Positions 17,664 through 28,703 are shown, counted from the first letter of the stretch. The stretch: 64,000 bases of DNA from Brachybacterium vulturis (GCF_002407185.1 NZ_CP023563.1:1426001-1490000), one strand, 5' to 3'. Notes: a model not told the origin generated them from the sequence alone. Made by a program: numbers and translations.

Positions 17664-18449
17664 ATGACCATCTCGCAGCCGCCCGCCGGGACCGGGTCGC
17701 AGGGCCGGCGCACGATCCCGCTCACGGAGATCACGCTGCCGCACGAGTGCCCGCGGCCGGTGCGGCGGTACGTGCTGTCCAGGGCGCCCTATTTCCGCGG
17801 ACTGGATGAGGAGGAGCTGGACCGCATCGATGCGCGGATGAGCACCCGGTCCTACGCCCCCGAGGCCCCGATCTTCCGTGCGGGGGAGGAGGCGGATTCG
17901 CTCTACGTGGTCGCCGAGGGCCGGGTGAAGCTGTCCCAGGTCACCGCCGGTGGGACCGGGACCGTCACCGATCTGCTGGTCCCCGGTGAGCTGTTCGGGG
18001 CCATGAGCACGCTCGGCGAGAGCATCCACCACCAGACCGCATCGGCGCTGGTGGGTACCTGTGTGCTGCGCATCGGCCAGGACGAGTTCCGTGCGGTCCT
18101 GGCCGAGCAGCCGCGCATCGCCCTGCGGGTCCTCGACGACGTCGCGGCCCGCCTCACGCGGGCGGAGGCCGACGTCGGCTCCCACGGCTCCGCGACCGTC
18201 GAGCAGCGGGTCGCGAGCACCCTGCTGCGCCTGGCGGACAAGCTCGGCGAGGACCGCGGCAGCCAGGGGATAATGCTCGAGGTGCCGCTGTCCCGCGCGG
18301 ACCTTGCGGGGCTCGCCCGCTCCACCCCGGAATCGGTCTCGCGGGTGATGAGCCGGTGGAAGAAGCAGGGCCTGATCGACTCGGGTCGGCGCTGGACCGC
18401 GCTGAAGGAGACGGCTCGGCTCGAGGCGCTGCGGGACGCGGCGGGGTGA
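17664..18449 (+). CDS. Crp/Fnr-family transcriptional regulator
   Basis: 261 aa. Cyclic-nucleotide-binding-like beta-roll (residues ~45-150, YVVAEGRVKLSQV and GELFGAMSTLGE) and C-terminal winged HTH (LSRADLAGLARSTPESVSRV, residues ~205-225). No Cys cluster for an Fe-S centre is seen in the N-terminus. Divergent from the HMA chaperone/ATPase and next to a 28-bp palindrome, so it probably senses a metal, redox or nucleotide signal for that unit. TAGAGT at 17652-17657 lies 6 nt from the ATG, suggesting a leaderless mRNA. Confidence 0.9.
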   Translation: MTISQPPAGTGSQGRRTIPLTEITLPHECPRPVRRYVLSRAPYFRGLDEEELDRIDARMSTRSYAPEAPIFRAGEEADSLYVVAEGRVKLSQVTAGGTGTVTDLLVPGELFGAMSTLGESIHHQTASALVGTCVLRIGQDEFRAVLAEQPRIALRVLDDVAARLTRAEADVGSHGSATVEQRVASTLLRLADKLGEDRGSQGIMLEVPLSRADLAGLARSTPESVSRVMSRWKKQGLIDSGRRWTALKETARLEALRDAAG

Positions 18450-18459
18450 CCCGGGGCGG

Positions 18460-19890
18460 TCAGCACTCGGGGACGTTCACCGCCACGTTCACGGCCAGGC
18501 CGCCCAGCGAGGTCTCCTTGTACTTCGCCATCATGTCCCGCCCGGTGTCCCGCATCGTGCGGATCGCGTCGTCGAGGGAGACCCGGTGGCTGCCGTCCCC
18601 GGCCAGCGCGAGCCGTGCCGCGTTGATCGCCTTCACCGAGGCGATGGCGTTGCGCTCGATGCAGGGGATCTGCACCAGTCCGGCGATCGGGTCGCAGGTC
18701 AGCCCCAGGTTGTGCTCGAGACCGATCTCGGCCGCGTTCTCCACCTGGGCCGGGGTGCCGCCGAGAACGGCGCACAGCCCGGCCGCCGCCATCGAGCAGG
18801 CCGAGCCCACCTCGCCCTGACAGCCGACATCCGCGCCGGAGATCGAGGCGTTGCGCTTGAACAGCATGCCCACCGCGCCCGCGGTGAGCAGGAACTCGAG
18901 CACCTGCTCCTGGACGGCGGCGGGATCCGAGGCGCCGTGCAGGAAGCGGATCGCGTAGTGGAGCACCGCGGGGATGATCCCGGCCGCCCCGTTGGTCGGG
19001 GCGGTGACCACGCGGCCGCCCGAGGCGTTCTCCTCGTTCACGGCCAGAGCGTAGAGGTTCACCCACTCGAGCTCCGCGAGCGTGCCGTGCTCGCCGAGCC
19101 CCGGCCCCGCGGCCTCCGCCTCCCGCAGCCGGCGCCGCAGCGCCGGGGCCCGTCGCTTCGTCTGCAGCGGTCCGGGCAGTGACTCCTCGCCGCGGGTGCA
19201 GCCGTTCTCCACGCATTCCTGCATCACGTCCCAGACGTCCAGCAGCGCCGTGCGGACCTCCTCGTCCGAGTGCCGGGTGCGCTCGTTCGCCTGCATCACC
19301 TCGGCGATCGAGAGGCCCGTGGTCGCACAGTGCTCCAGCAGCTCGGCGCCGTCCGCGAAGGGGAAGGGCTCCGGGGTCTGGGGAGCATCCGGCACGGGAT
19401 TGTCCAGCTCGTCGGCGGTGACCACGAACCCGCCGCCGACGGAGTAGTACTCCTGGGAGACCAGCACCTCCCCCTCGGCGTCCAGTGCGCTCAGGCGCAT
19501 CCCGTTGGGGTGGCCGGGCAGCGAGCTGCCCTGGTGCAGCAGCACATCGCGCTCCCGCACGAAGTCGATGTCGTGGCTGCCGTCCAGGGGGAGGCGCCCG
19601 GACTCCTCGACCTCGCGGACCACCTCCGGTGCCTCCAGGGCACCGACCGTCTCGGGGTCCCGGCCCGCCAGGCCCAGCACCACCGCGGTGTCGGAGCCGT
19701 GCCCGATCCCGGTCGCCGCGAGCGAGCCGTAGAACTCGGCCCGCACGCCCGCGGTGCCGGTCAGGGTCCCGCCCTCGTCCAGTGCACCCAGCTCGCGGGC
19801 GAACCGGCGGGCGGCCCGCATGGGGCCGACCGTGTGGGACGAGGACGGGCCCAGCCCGATGGAGAACAGGTCCAGCACGCTCAGGCTCAT
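18460..19890 (-). CDS. sdaA: L-serine ammonia-lyase (iron-sulfur, single chain)
   Basis: 476 aa; converts L-serine to pyruvate and ammonia with a [4Fe-4S] cluster. Alpha and beta domains are fused, as usual for this length. The beta domain starts [21 protein letters not shown]; the alpha domain has [19 protein letters not shown] and [20 protein letters not shown], holding the cluster cysteines. Last gene of glyA-soxB-soxD-soxA-soxG-sdaA, its ATG overlapping the soxG stop by 4 bp. In this setting it finishes creatinine/sarcosine breakdown by turning the serine made by GlyA into pyruvate. The gene ends 10 bp from the convergent Crp/Fnr gene. Confidence 0.95.
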   Translation of the reverse strand: MSLSVLDLFSIGLGPSSSHTVGPMRAARRFARELGALDEGGTLTGTAGVRAEFYGSLAATGIGHGSDTAVVLGLAGRDPETVGALEAPEVVREVEESGRLPLDGSHDIDFVRERDVLLHQGSSLPGHPNGMRLSALDAEGEVLVSQEYYSVGGGFVVTADELDNPVPDAPQTPEPFPFADGAELLEHCATTGLSIAEVMQANERTRHSDEEVRTALLDVWDVMQECVENGCTRGEESLPGPLQTKRRAPALRRRLREAEAAGPGLGEHGTLAELEWVNLYALAVNEENASGGRVVTAPTNGAAGIIPAVLHYAIRFLHGASDPAAVQEQVLEFLLTAGAVGMLFKRNASISGADVGCQGEVGSACSMAAAGLCAVLGGTPAQVENAAEIGLEHNLGLTCDPIAGLVQIPCIERNAIASVKAINAARLALAGDGSHRVSLDDAIRTMRDTGRDMMAKYKETSLGGLAVNVAVNVPEC

Positions 19891-20582
19891 GGGATCGCCT
19901 CGCTCCCGAACTCCTCCATGCCGTCCAGCAGCCAGCGCACCAGGAAGTCCGCGAAGGAGGCCCGCGGGAGGATCCGGAAGGTCTCCTCGGCGCTGCGGTG
20001 GAGGATCACCGGGACGGTGCCGAGCGCGGTGACGATCGCGGTGCCGATGGTGAACTCCCGCGGGTGCAGGTCCGCGTGGCAGCTCTTCTCCAGCACCTCA
20101 CGGGCGCTGTGCCCGCTCAGCTCCAGGACGGTGCGGTTGCCCGAGAGGTCGACGGCGAGCCCCGGCTTCCCCTCGAGCGCCGCGGCGCACCGCTGCTCGT
20201 CGCCGGTGCGCTGGGCCCGGGAGACGTCGACGGCGAGGAAGTCGTCCGGCGCGAGCCAGAGCACGTGGAGGCCGTCGGCATCGCCGGTGGTGCTGCCGTG
20301 GTGCGGGGGGAGCTCGAGCCCCAGCTCGCTCTCCAGCGCCCGGGCCGAGGGGGAGCCGATCTCGGCGCGCAGCCCGATCTGGACGGTGAACGGGAGCTCG
20401 CGCAGGGCGACGGAGCGCTCGCCGGTGACCTCGGCGGCGGCCATCGCCTCGGCGAGGTGGGCGACGGGGGAGCGGCGCAGCTCGTCCGCGGGGCGGGATG
20501 CCAGCAGTGCGGTGGCCTCGCCGGTGCTCAGCACCGGGTCGGCCTGTGCGGCGGTGTACGGGGACAGGGTGCGATCAGCCAT
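19887..20582 (-). CDS. soxG: Sarcosine oxidase gamma subunit
   Basis: 231 aa; smallest large-subunit partner of heterotetrameric sarcosine oxidase, with a partial GcvT-like fold. [36 protein letters not shown] and [21 protein letters not shown] are characteristic stretches, each short and separated. Slightly longer than the usual ~200 residues. ATG 20582 lies 8 bp inside the end of soxA; the upstream in-frame ATG at 20606 would overlap more. Stop overlaps sdaA start (ATGA). Confidence 0.9.
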   Translation of the reverse strand: MADRTLSPYTAAQADPVLSTGEATALLASRPADELRRSPVAHLAEAMAAAEVTGERSVALRELPFTVQIGLRAEIGSPSARALESELGLELPPHHGSTTGDADGLHVLWLAPDDFLAVDVSRAQRTGDEQRCAAALEGKPGLAVDLSGNRTVLELSGHSAREVLEKSCHADLHPREFTIGTAIVTALGTVPVILHRSAEETFRILPRASFADFLVRWLLDGMEEFGSEAIP

Positions 20583-23484
20583 CACGGCGCTTCCCTTCGG
20601 GGTCAAAGAGGATATGGGAGGTGATCTCGGCGTCCACCAACTGGTCGCCGAGCGGGGCGCGGACGATGTCGCCGATGCGCTGGTGGCCGTCCTCGATCAG
20701 GGCGAGGGCGAAGGTCCGATCCAGCACCGCGGAGCGGTACGAGGAGGTGACCTGGCCGATCATCGGCACCGGTCCGCGGTCGGGGGTGACCGGGGTGTCG
20801 GCCTCGATGATCTGGACCCCCTCCGGCAGCTTCGAGGTGCGGTCCACCGGCAGCAGGCCCACCAGCTGCTTGCGGTCGCTGCGGGCGGTGTCCTGGCGCT
20901 GGAAGGAGCGCTTGCCCAGGAAGTCCTTGAACTTCGAGACCGCCCAGGCCATGCCCGCGTCCTGCGGGGTGACGGTGCCGTCGGTGTCCTGGCCGACGAT
21001 GACCAGACCCTTCTCGGCCCGCAGCACGTGCATCGTCTCGGTGCCGTAGGGGGTGATGTCGAACTCCGCCCCCGCCTCGGCGACGGCCTCCCACACGGCG
21101 AGCCCAAAGAACGCCTCGACGTTGATCTCGAAGGCGAGCTCCCCGGAGAAGGAGATGCGGCAGATCCGCGCCGGGATCCCGGAGGCCAGGGTCGACTCCT
21201 TGAACTCCATGAAGCCGAAGGCGTCATTGCTGACATCCAGTCCGGGAGCGAGCTTCGCGATCACGTCGCGGGAGCGCGGACCGACCACCGCGATGGTGGT
21301 CCACTGCTCGGTGACCGAGGTGAAGGTGACGTCGAGCTCGGGCCACTCCGTCTGGTGCCACTGCTCGAGCCAGTCGAGCACCTTCGCCGCGCCACCGGTG
21401 GTGGTGGTCATGAAGAAGTGGTCCTCGGCCAGGCGCATCGTCACCCCGTCGTCGAACAGCATGCCGTCCTCGGTGCACATCAGCCCGTAGCGGCCCTTGC
21501 CGACGGCCAGCTTCTTGAAGCCGTTGGTGTAGACGCGGCCCAGGAAGTCGGCGGCGTCGGCCCCGCGGATCTCGATCTTCCCCAGCGTGGTGCCGTCCAG
21601 GAAGCCGACCGACGTGCGCACCGCGGCGCATTCGCGCAGCACGGCGGCGTCCATGTCCTCGCCGGGTCGGGGGAAGAACCAGGGGCGCTTCCACTGGCCG
21701 ACGTCCTCGAACACGGCGCCGTGGGCGACGTGCCAGGGGTGGACGGCGGTGAGCCGGGCCGCATCGTAGAGCGCGCCGCGGCGCCTGCCCGCCAGCGCCG
21801 CGAAGCCGACCGGGGCGTATGGCGGGCGGAACCCGGAGCTGCCCACCTCGGCCGGGCCCTCGTGCCCCAGCAGCGCCGCGATCACGGCGGAGGCGTTGAC
21901 GCCGCTGGTCTTGCCCTGGTCGTTCGCGGTGGAGATCGAGGTATAGCGCTTGACGTGCTCGACGGAGTGCATCCCCGCGCCGATCGCGCGGGCCACGTCG
22001 GCGACGGTCTGATCGCGCTGCAGATCCACGAAGTGGGTGGTCCAGGCCTCCGGCCCGCCCTCGGGCCCCGCCACCATCCACAGCGGGCGGACGCTGCCCA
22101 CCTCTGCGGGAGGAGCGTCCGGGGCCGGAAGCGAGGAGGAGAAGCCGGTGGCCTCCGCCGCCCGGATGCCCGCCGCGGTGCCGTCGGCCAGGGTGGAGGC
22201 GAGGGTCCAGGCACCGGTGGCCGCGCCGGCCATCTGCTGACCGCGGACGGTGTCCACCGGCAGCCAGGCCGCGAGGCCCTCGTCCCAGTCGAGCCGGCCC
22301 TGGCGCTGGCTGTGCAGGTGCACCACCGGGGAGAACCCGCCGGAGACGGCCAGCAGATCGGCGTCGATCCGCTCGCTCGCGCCCTGGGGTGCGCCGTCCG
22401 CGTCGAGGGAGCGGACGTCGACCGCGCTGAGGTGGCCGTCGGATCCGTCGCCCGCGGTCCCGACCACGGCGGCGCCGGGGATGGACCGCACCCCGGTCGC
22501 ATCGAGCACGGCCTGCGCGGACGCGGAGAGCTCGGGTCGGGAGTCGATCACGGCGGCGACCTCGAGACCGGCCAGCACCAGATCCTCGACCAGGGTGTAG
22601 GCGCTGTCGTTCGTGGTCGCGACGACGGTGCGGGAGCCGCAGGCGGTCGCATAGCGGTTGAGGTAGGTGCGCACCGCGCCCGCGAGCATGATGCCGGGGC
22701 GGTCGTTGTCGGCGAACACCAGCGGACGCTCGTGGGTGCCGGTGGCCAGCACCACCCGAGCGGCGCGGATGTGGTGGACCCGCTGCCGGGAGACGCCGGG
22801 GCGGTCCGCGGCGGGCAGGTGGTCGGTGCGATGCTGCACCGCGACCACGAAGTTGCTGTCATAGCTGCCGACGGCGATGGTGCGCGGCAGGTAGGTGAAC
22901 TCCTCGGCGGCGGCCAGCCGCTGCATGGTCTGCTCCACCCAGGTGAGCGCGTCGCCGCCGTCGATGGTGGCGGAGCGGGCACCGAGCAGGGAGCCCCCGG
23001 CGCGGGCCTGGTCGTCGACCAGGAGTGTGCGGGCACCGCTCGCGGCGGCCGCCCGGGCGGCGGCCAGACCGGCCGGTCCGGCACCGACGACCAGCACGTC
23101 GGTGTGCACGTACCGATGGTCGTACAGCGCCTCGTCGGTGCGGGGGTCGAGCACGCCCATGCCCTGGAGGTGCTCGGCCTCGAGTCCCTCGCGGACGCCG
23201 ACGGTGGTGGCCGGGAGCATCGACTCGTCGACCTCCCCGGCACGGGTGCCACGCACCCGCAGCAGGGCATTGGGCTCCTCGAGACCGGCGGTGAGCACGC
23301 CGCGCGGACGCTTCAGGTAGAGGGAGGGGCCGCAGCCCGGGCGTCCGGCGGCGAGCAGGGCGCTGGCGACGGTGTCGCCCTCATAGCCCGTGAGCTCGGT
23401 GCCGTCGACGCGGAAGGTGACCTCGCGGTCACGGTCGATGCCGTGCCCCGGGGCACGGGTGGGATCCAGGCGGGTGGTGGTCAC
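20575..23484 (-). CDS. soxA: Sarcosine oxidase alpha subunit
   Basis: 969 aa, the usual length for the heterotetrameric enzyme. N-terminal 2Fe-2S-ferredoxin-like fold without cluster (residues ~20-100), NAD-binding domain with [16 protein letters not shown] (~135-150) and a C-terminal GcvT/THF-binding domain (~600-960), which receives the methylene group from sarcosine oxidation to make 5,10-methylene-THF. Start is GTG 23484, overlapping the soxD stop (GTGA) with AAGGAG 7 nt upstream; the upstream frame extension belongs to soxD. Together with SoxB, D and G it oxidises sarcosine to glycine with H2O2. Confidence 0.95.
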   Translation of the reverse strand: MTTTRLDPTRAPGHGIDRDREVTFRVDGTELTGYEGDTVASALLAAGRPGCGPSLYLKRPRGVLTAGLEEPNALLRVRGTRAGEVDESMLPATTVGVREGLEAEHLQGMGVLDPRTDEALYDHRYVHTDVLVVGAGPAGLAAARAAAASGARTLLVDDQARAGGSLLGARSATIDGGDALTWVEQTMQRLAAAEEFTYLPRTIAVGSYDSNFVVAVQHRTDHLPAADRPGVSRQRVHHIRAARVVLATGTHERPLVFADNDRPGIMLAGAVRTYLNRYATACGSRTVVATTNDSAYTLVEDLVLAGLEVAAVIDSRPELSASAQAVLDATGVRSIPGAAVVGTAGDGSDGHLSAVDVRSLDADGAPQGASERIDADLLAVSGGFSPVVHLHSQRQGRLDWDEGLAAWLPVDTVRGQQMAGAATGAWTLASTLADGTAAGIRAAEATGFSSSLPAPDAPPAEVGSVRPLWMVAGPEGGPEAWTTHFVDLQRDQTVADVARAIGAGMHSVEHVKRYTSISTANDQGKTSGVNASAVIAALLGHEGPAEVGSSGFRPPYAPVGFAALAGRRRGALYDAARLTAVHPWHVAHGAVFEDVGQWKRPWFFPRPGEDMDAAVLRECAAVRTSVGFLDGTTLGKIEIRGADAADFLGRVYTNGFKKLAVGKGRYGLMCTEDGMLFDDGVTMRLAEDHFFMTTTTGGAAKVLDWLEQWHQTEWPELDVTFTSVTEQWTTIAVVGPRSRDVIAKLAPGLDVSNDAFGFMEFKESTLASGIPARICRISFSGELAFEINVEAFFGLAVWEAVAEAGAEFDITPYGTETMHVLRAEKGLVIVGQDTDGTVTPQDAGMAWAVSKFKDFLGKRSFQRQDTARSDRKQLVGLLPVDRTSKLPEGVQIIEADTPVTPDRGPVPMIGQVTSSYRSAVLDRTFALALIEDGHQRIGDIVRAPLGDQLVDAEITSHILFDPEGKRRDG

Positions 23485-23792
23485 GGCTGCACTCCTTCGT
23501 GCGAGGTGGGGCCCGGCCCGGTGGCGGGGCGTGCGGAGCCGGCCGGATAGGTGGCACGGAACTCGTAGGTGGCGGTGTCGCGGATGGCGTTGAACCACTT
23601 CCGGCAGCCGCCGGTGTGGTGCCAGCGCTCGGCGTAGTCGCCACGGGGGTTGTCACGGTAGAAGAGGTACTCGGCCCACTCGCGGTCGTCCAGCGCGTAG
23701 GGGTCCTCCGGCCGGGCCACATGGGCCTGGCCGCCGTAGGCGTACTCGACCTCGTTGCGGGGTCCGCAGTGGGGGCAGTCGATGAGCAGCAC
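23481..23792 (-). CDS. soxD: Sarcosine oxidase delta subunit
   Basis: 103 aa small zinc-binding subunit. The N-terminus [17 protein letters not shown] gives the CPxC pair; the remaining ligands fit the [11 protein letters not shown] segment (His and Cys, residues ~57-67). [18 protein letters not shown] is diagnostic of the family. Placed 13 bp after soxB and overlapping soxA by 4 bp, the standard soxBDAG order. Confidence 0.95.
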   Translation of the reverse strand: MLLIDCPHCGPRNEVEYAYGGQAHVARPEDPYALDDREWAEYLFYRDNPRGDYAERWHHTGGCRKWFNAIRDTATYEFRATYPAGSARPATGPGPTSHEGVQP

Positions 23793-23805
23793 GGGTGCTC
23801 CTTCC

Positions 23806-25023
23806 TCAGTGGGCGACGGCGGCGGCGCCGTGCTCGTCGATCAGATGGCCGGTCTCGAAGCGCTCGAGCGTGAACGCCTCGTTCAGGGGGTGGGGCGAGC
23901 CGGTGGCGATGGTGTGGGCGAAGGTCATGCCCGCCGCCGGAGTGGCCTTGAACCCGCCGGTGCCCCAGCCGCAGTTGACGAAGAGATCGTCGATCGGCGT
24001 GGTGGAGATGATGGGGGAGGCGTCCAGGGTGGTGTCGACGATCCCGCCCCAGGTGCGCAGCACGTGCGCGCGGGCGAAGATCGGGAACAGCTCGACCGCG
24101 GCGGCCATCTGCTCCTCGATGACGTGGAAGGAGCCGCGCTGGCCGTACCCGTTGTAGGTGTCGACCCCGGCCCCCATGACCAGCTCGCCCTTGTGCGCCT
24201 GGGAGACGTACACGTGCACGTGGTTGGACATCACCACGGTGGGGTGGACCGGCTCGAACAGCTCCGAGACCAGCGCCTGCAGCGGATGGGACTGGATCGG
24301 CAGGCGGAACCCCGCCATGTCGGCCAGCAGGGAGGAGCTGCCGGCGGCGGCGAGCCCGACCTTGCCCGCGTTGATGCGCCCACGGCTGGTCTCCACGCCG
24401 ACGACCCGGTCGCCGTCCTTGACGAACCCGGTGACCTCGCAGTTCTGGATGATGTCCACGCCCATCTCATCGCACTTGCGGGCCAGCGCCCAGGCGACAT
24501 GATCGTGCTTGGCGATGCCTGCGCGGGGCTGATAGGTGCCACCGAGGACGGGGTAGCGGATGTCGTCGGCGACGTTGAGGATCGGGCAGACCTCCTGCGC
24601 CTCCTGCGGGCTCAGCCACTGCGAGTCGATCCCGTTGAGCCGGTTGGCGTACACGCGCCGCTCGGAGTCGCGCACGTCCTGCAGCGTGTGGGCGAGGTTC
24701 ATGACGCCGCGCTGGGAGAACAGGAAGTCGTACTCGAGCTCCTCGGGCCATCCCTCCCACAGCTTCAGGGCCTTCTCGTAGATCCCGGCGGACTCGTCCC
24801 AGAGGTAGTTCGAGCGGATGATCGTGGTGTTGCGGGCCATGTTCCCGCCGGCCAGCCAGCCCTTCTCGAGGATCGCCACATTGGTGATCCCGTGGACGCT
24901 GGCCAGGTAGTAGGCGGTGGCGAGGCCATGGCCGCCGCCGCCGACGATGACGACGTCGTAGCCGGCGGCGGGCTCGGGGTTGCGCCACAGGAACTCGGGG
25001 TGCTCGGGAAGCAGCTCGGCCAT
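23806..25023 (-). CDS. soxB: Sarcosine oxidase beta subunit
   Basis: 405 aa catalytic subunit with FAD and covalent FMN. Dinucleotide-binding [18 protein letters not shown] is at residues ~24-41. [13 protein letters not shown] puts a His exactly at residue 173, the residue known to carry covalent FMN in the Corynebacterium enzyme. The C-terminus ([16 protein letters not shown]) completes the FAD domain. Oxidises sarcosine to glycine and passes electrons to O2. ATG 25023 is 1 bp after the glyA stop, so translation is coupled. Confidence 0.96.
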   Translation of the reverse strand: MAELLPEHPEFLWRNPEPAAGYDVVIVGGGGHGLATAYYLASVHGITNVAILEKGWLAGGNMARNTTIIRSNYLWDESAGIYEKALKLWEGWPEELEYDFLFSQRGVMNLAHTLQDVRDSERRVYANRLNGIDSQWLSPQEAQEVCPILNVADDIRYPVLGGTYQPRAGIAKHDHVAWALARKCDEMGVDIIQNCEVTGFVKDGDRVVGVETSRGRINAGKVGLAAAGSSSLLADMAGFRLPIQSHPLQALVSELFEPVHPTVVMSNHVHVYVSQAHKGELVMGAGVDTYNGYGQRGSFHVIEEQMAAAVELFPIFARAHVLRTWGGIVDTTLDASPIISTTPIDDLFVNCGWGTGGFKATPAAGMTFAHTIATGSPHPLNEAFTLERFETGHLIDEHGAAAVAH

Positions 25024-25024
25024 G

Positions 25025-26374
25025 TCAGGCTCCCATCTCGGTGAGGTCGGGGTACAGGGGGTGGGCGGCGGCCAGGCCGCGGGCACGGTCGCGCAGGCCG
25101 GACAGCACCGCGTCGTCCACGGAGGCCTCCTCATCGGCTGCGGCGCGGGCGCCGGCGATCAGGGTCTCGGCGATGAGGTCGGCGACCTCACGGAAGTCGT
25201 CGTCGTCGAATCCGCGGCTGGCGAGGGCGGGGGTCCCGATGCGGAGCCCCGAGGTGACCATCGGCGGACGCGGGTCGAAGGGCACCGCGTTGCGGTTGAC
25301 GGTGATGTCGACGGCGGCCAGCAGATCCTCTCCCTGCTGCCCGTTCAGCGGCGAGTCGCGCAGGTCCACGAGCACCAGGTGCACGTCGGTGCCGCCGGTG
25401 AGCACCGTGATCCCGTGCTCGGCGACGTCCGGTCGGGTGAGGCGTTCGGCGAGGAGGGCGGCACCGGTGAGGGTGCGCTGCTGGCGATCACGGAAGTCGT
25501 CGGTCGCGGCGATCTTGAAGGCCACCGCCTTGCCGGCGATCACGTGCTCGAGCGGACCGCCCTGCTGGCCGGGGAAGACGGCCGAGCGCACCTTCTTGGC
25601 GATCTCCGGTTCGTTGGTGAGGATGAGTCCGCCGCGGGGGCCGGCGAGGGTCTTGTGGGTGGTGGAGGTGACCACGTGCGCATGGGGGACCGGGGAGGGG
25701 TGCAGCCCGGTGGCGACCAGGCCGGCGAAGTGCGCCATGTCCACCATCAGGTAGGCGCCCACCTCATCGGCGATCTCCCGGAATCGGGCGAAGTCGAGCT
25801 GCCGCGGGTAGGCGGACCAGCCGGCGATGATCAGCTTGGGGCGGTGCTCGCGCGCCAGGCGTGCGACCTCGTCCATGTCCACGCGGTGCGTGGTCTCGTC
25901 CACCCCGTAGGCCGCGATGTCGTAGAGGCGCCCGGAGAAGTTGATCCGCATGCCGTGGGTCAGGTGGCCGCCGTGCGCCAGCTCCAGGCCCAGGACCTTG
26001 TCCCCGGGCCGGATCAGCGCATGCATCACCGAGGCGTTGGCCTGGGCCCCGGAGTGGGGCTGGACGTTCGCGAACGCGGCACCGAACAGGGCCTTCGCCC
26101 GCTCGATCGCGAGCGTCTCGATGGCGTCGACGTGCTCGCAGCCGCCGTAGTACCGCTTGCCGGGGTAGCCCTCGGCGTACTTGTTGGTCAGCACCGAGCC
26201 CTGTGCCTGCATCACGGCCGCGGCGGTGTGGTTCTCGGAGGCGATCATCTCCAGGCCGCCGCGCTGGCGGGCCAGCTCGGCGTCGATGTGGCCGGCGATC
26301 TCGGGGTCGAGCTCGGCGAGCGTGCGGGTCAGCTCGGCCGGTACGGTCCCGGTGGGGGCAGTGGTCTGCGTCAT
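25025..26374 (-). CDS. glyA: Serine hydroxymethyltransferase
   Basis: 449 aa PLP enzyme interconverting glycine + 5,10-methylene-THF and serine. The PLP lysine is in [30 protein letters not shown] and [16 protein letters not shown] are conserved substrate/cofactor segments. First gene of the sarcosine operon, so it probably recycles both SoxBDAG products into serine for SdaA; a housekeeping copy may lie elsewhere. ATG 26374 has CAGGAG at 5 nt; the longer frame from 26404 would run into the operator. Confidence 0.96.
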   Translation of the reverse strand: MTQTTAPTGTVPAELTRTLAELDPEIAGHIDAELARQRGGLEMIASENHTAAAVMQAQGSVLTNKYAEGYPGKRYYGGCEHVDAIETLAIERAKALFGAAFANVQPHSGAQANASVMHALIRPGDKVLGLELAHGGHLTHGMRINFSGRLYDIAAYGVDETTHRVDMDEVARLAREHRPKLIIAGWSAYPRQLDFARFREIADEVGAYLMVDMAHFAGLVATGLHPSPVPHAHVVTSTTHKTLAGPRGGLILTNEPEIAKKVRSAVFPGQQGGPLEHVIAGKAVAFKIAATDDFRDRQQRTLTGAALLAERLTRPDVAEHGITVLTGGTDVHLVLVDLRDSPLNGQQGEDLLAAVDITVNRNAVPFDPRPPMVTSGLRIGTPALASRGFDDDDFREVADLIAETLIAGARAAADEEASVDDAVLSGLRDRARGLAAAHPLYPDLTEMGA

Positions 26375-26403
26375 TGCAACTCCTGAAGTACCTGTCATGA
26401 ACA

Positions 26404-26456
26404 ACTGATATATCAGTTACGAGCACACCGTATGATGGGGTTCGCGCGACGTCAAC
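26404..26456 (-). promoter_or_regulatory. Promoter and GntR-type operator of the glyA-soxBDAG-sdaA operon
   Basis: On the minus strand TTGACG (26451-26456) and TACGGT (26428-26433) are separated by exactly 17 bp. Eight bases downstream, over the expected transcription start, lies the perfect 16-bp palindrome AACTGATATATCAGTT (26404-26419). Its position fits a repressor site, and the divergent FCD-type GntR gene at 26508 is the obvious candidate regulator. Sequence features are certain; the pairing is inference. Confidence 0.7.
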
Positions 26457-26507
26457 CCCTGCGGCGTCCTCTCGTCCCCGATTGTCCGCTCCTGAGGAAG
26501 GACTGCG

Positions 26508-27167
26508 ATGACCTCCTTGCCCGTGCATGCCGATCCCGCGCTCTCGCTCGCCGAGCGGGCGTACCGCACGCTGCGGGATCGCCTGGTCGTGCTCGACATC
26601 GCTCCGGGCGATCCCCTGCAGGAGAGTCGCCTCGCCGTGGAGCTCGACGTCGGCCGCACTCCGCTGCGGGAGGCGATCAAGCGGCTCGAGGTGGATCGGC
26701 TCGTGGTCTCCTACCCGCGCCGCGGAACCTTTGCGACCGGGGTGGACATCACCGAGTTGGCGACGGTGTCCGAGGTGCGTGAGCTGCTGGAGCCCCTCGC
26801 CGCGCGCAAGGCGGCCCTGCGTGCCGACCCCGAGGTGCGGGACGCGCTGCGCGAGGCGCACGAGGGGGTCGAGAGCCTGGTGGACGGCTCCCCCTGGCGC
26901 GAGGCGATGGCCGCGGATCTGGCCGTGCACCGCCTGATCTACCGCGCCGCGGGCAATCCTCACCTCGAGGACTCCCTGATCCGGCTCGACAACCTCGCCA
27001 CCCGCATCTGGAGCGTCATGGTCGACCGGCTCCCGGACGTGTCCGCGCACGTCCGGGAGCACCTCGCGCTGCTGGAGGCGATCCTCGCCGGCGATGCCGA
27101 CCGGGCCGAGGAGCTGACCCTCGCTCACATCCACCACTTCGACGCGATGGTCCGCCAGGTCATCTGA
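26508..27167 (+). CDS. GntR-family (FCD domain) regulator of the sarcosine operon
   Basis: 219 aa. N-terminal winged HTH (LAERAYRTLRDRLVVLDIAPG, RTPLREAIKRLEVDRLV; residues ~15-80) and an all-helical FCD ligand domain (~85-215) with the metal-binding pattern Asp in ADLAVHRLIY plus His residues in the last helices (HIHHFDAM). Divergent from glyA with a perfect palindrome between them. Likely senses a carboxylate such as sarcosine, glycine or serine; ligand inferred only from context. GAGGAAGGA precedes ATG 26508. Confidence 0.9.
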   Translation: MTSLPVHADPALSLAERAYRTLRDRLVVLDIAPGDPLQESRLAVELDVGRTPLREAIKRLEVDRLVVSYPRRGTFATGVDITELATVSEVRELLEPLAARKAALRADPEVRDALREAHEGVESLVDGSPWREAMAADLAVHRLIYRAAGNPHLEDSLIRLDNLATRIWSVMVDRLPDVSAHVREHLALLEAILAGDADRAEELTLAHIHHFDAMVRQVI

Positions 27168-27242
27168 GGATTCGCCGCGTCCTCGGGTCCGCTGGGCCCG
27201 GTGGGCGGGCGGTGGGCGCGGAGAACTCGTCCCGCCGATCCC

Positions 27243-27300
27243 TTGACGTCGGTCCCGTACGCACCTAGGTTCTATGCAACCCAGTTGCACACAAGGCAAC
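27243..27300 (+). promoter_or_regulatory. Promoter with GCAAC box upstream of MFS transporter
   Basis: -35 TTGACG (27243-27248), 17-bp spacer, -10 TAGGTT (27266-27271). Four bases later comes the three-part box GCAAC-N3-GTTGC-N7-GCAAC (27276-27300), which covers the expected start site. The same geometry recurs at 30248 and 33015. Confidence 0.75.
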
Positions 27301-27320
27301 CGATAGAGAGGCGGACGACG

Positions 27321-28703
27321 ATGTCCACTGCTTCCCAGGACGCAGCCACCCCGGCCGACGGTTCCCCCGACGCGGAATCCCAGAGCATGAGCGGGCGCTC
27401 GCGGGCCAACGACGGCACCGGCGTCACCCCGCAGACGCGACGCAAGGTGGTCGTCGCCAGCTTCATCGGCAACTTCGTCGAATGGTTCGACTACGCCGTC
27501 TACGGCTATCTCGCCACCACGATCGCTGTCGTCTTCTTCCCGGAGAGCGACCCGCGCGTCGCCCTGCTGTCCACCTACGCGCTGTTCGCGATCTCCTTCC
27601 TCATCCGTCCCATCGGCGGCTTCTTCTGGGGCAACCTGGGGGACCGGGTCGGTCGGCGGACGGCGCTCGCCTGGTCGATCCTGATCATGTCCGGCGCGAC
27701 CTTCCTCATCGCCCTGCTGCCCTCGTATCAGGCCGTGGGGTTCTTCGCCCCGCTGCTCCTGCTCGTGCTGCGCCTCGTGCAGGGCTTCTCCGCCGCCGGT
27801 GAGTACGCCGGCAGCTCCGCCTTCCTCGTGGAGTACGCACCGCCGCGCCGACGGGGCATGTATGCCGCGGTGGTCCCGGCGTCCACCGCCTCGGGCCTCC
27901 TCCTCGGCTCGCTGATCGCCTCGCTGCTGAGCGTGACGCTGACCGATCCCCAGATGGAGTCGTGGGGATGGCGCCTGCCGTTCCTGCTCGCAGCGCCGAT
28001 GGGCCTGATCGGCCGGTACATCCGGAACAAGCTCGAGGACACCCCCGAGTTCCAGGCCCTGGCGAAGGGCGACGACGTCGTGAAGGCGCCGACCAAGCAG
28101 CTGCTGGTCACCTACTGGCGCACCGGGCTGCTCGCCTCCGGCGCGGTCCTGCTCAACGCCGTCGGCTTCTACATGATCCTCAGCTACATGCCGGTGTACA
28201 TGTCGACCGAGCTCGGCCTGAGCGATACCCGCGCCTACATCGCCACCACGGTCGCGCTGTTCACCTATATCGGTTTCATCTTCCTCACCGGCCTGCTCTC
28301 GGACCGCTTCGGGCGGCGGAAGGTGCTGATCAGCGCCTCGGTGAGCTTCATCGTGCTCACCGTGCCGGCGTTCTTCCTGCTGGAGACCGATTCCTTCCTG
28401 GTGATCCTGCTGGTGCAGGTGCTGCTGGGCGCGATGCTCACCCTCAACGACGGCACGCTGCCCAGCTTCCTCGCCGAGCTGTTCCCCACCGAGGTCCGGT
28501 ATTCCGGCTTCGCCGTCAGCTTCAACCTGTCCAATGCGATCTTCGGCGGCACGGCTCCGTTCGTCGCCACGCTGCTGATCGGGATGACCGGCAGCACGAT
28601 CGCCCCCGCGTGGTATCTCATGGCCGCGGCCGCGGTCTCCCTGATCGCGGTGCTCATCGCGCGCGAGACCGCCCACCACGACCTGCGGCGTCAGGCCGCC
28701 TGA
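27321..28703 (+). CDS. MFS metabolite:H+ symporter (MHS family)
   Basis: 460 aa, 12 predicted transmembrane helices after a ~45-residue polar N-terminus. ASFIGNFVEWFDYAVYGYLA is the MHS (ProP/ShiA/KgtP) family start, and GNLGDRVGRRTALAWSI carries the MFS loop 2-3 motif; RLVQGFSAAGEYAGSSAFLVE is motif-typical. Such proteins import organic acids, betaines or related solutes. Sharing the GCAAC box with creatininase and creatinase genes suggests it carries creatinine, creatine or sarcosine. ATG 27321 is preceded by GAGAGGCGG. Confidence 0.88.
   Translation: MSTASQDAATPADGSPDAESQSMSGRSRANDGTGVTPQTRRKVVVASFIGNFVEWFDYAVYGYLATTIAVVFFPESDPRVALLSTYALFAISFLIRPIGGFFWGNLGDRVGRRTALAWSILIMSGATFLIALLPSYQAVGFFAPLLLLVLRLVQGFSAAGEYAGSSAFLVEYAPPRRRGMYAAVVPASTASGLLLGSLIASLLSVTLTDPQMESWGWRLPFLLAAPMGLIGRYIRNKLEDTPEFQALAKGDDVVKAPTKQLLVTYWRTGLLASGAVLLNAVGFYMILSYMPVYMSTELGLSDTRAYIATTVALFTYIGFIFLTGLLSDRFGRRKVLISASVSFIVLTVPAFFLLETDSFLVILLVQVLLGAMLTLNDGTLPSFLAELFPTEVRYSGFAVSFNLSNAIFGGTAPFVATLLIGMTGSTIAPAWYLMAAAAVSLIAVLIARETAHHDLRRQAA

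Noticed and set aside
19270-23550. 1,426-codon open frame on the plus strand opposite soxA-soxG-sdaA
   Set aside because: Antisense shadow of the sarcosine operon, whose genes have full-length conserved domains and overlapping starts and stops.
26375-26507. Glycine riboswitch before the glyA-sox operon
   Set aside because: The leader from the likely start to the glyA ATG is only about 45 nt, too short for the aptamer, and no conserved glycine-aptamer pairing is visible.
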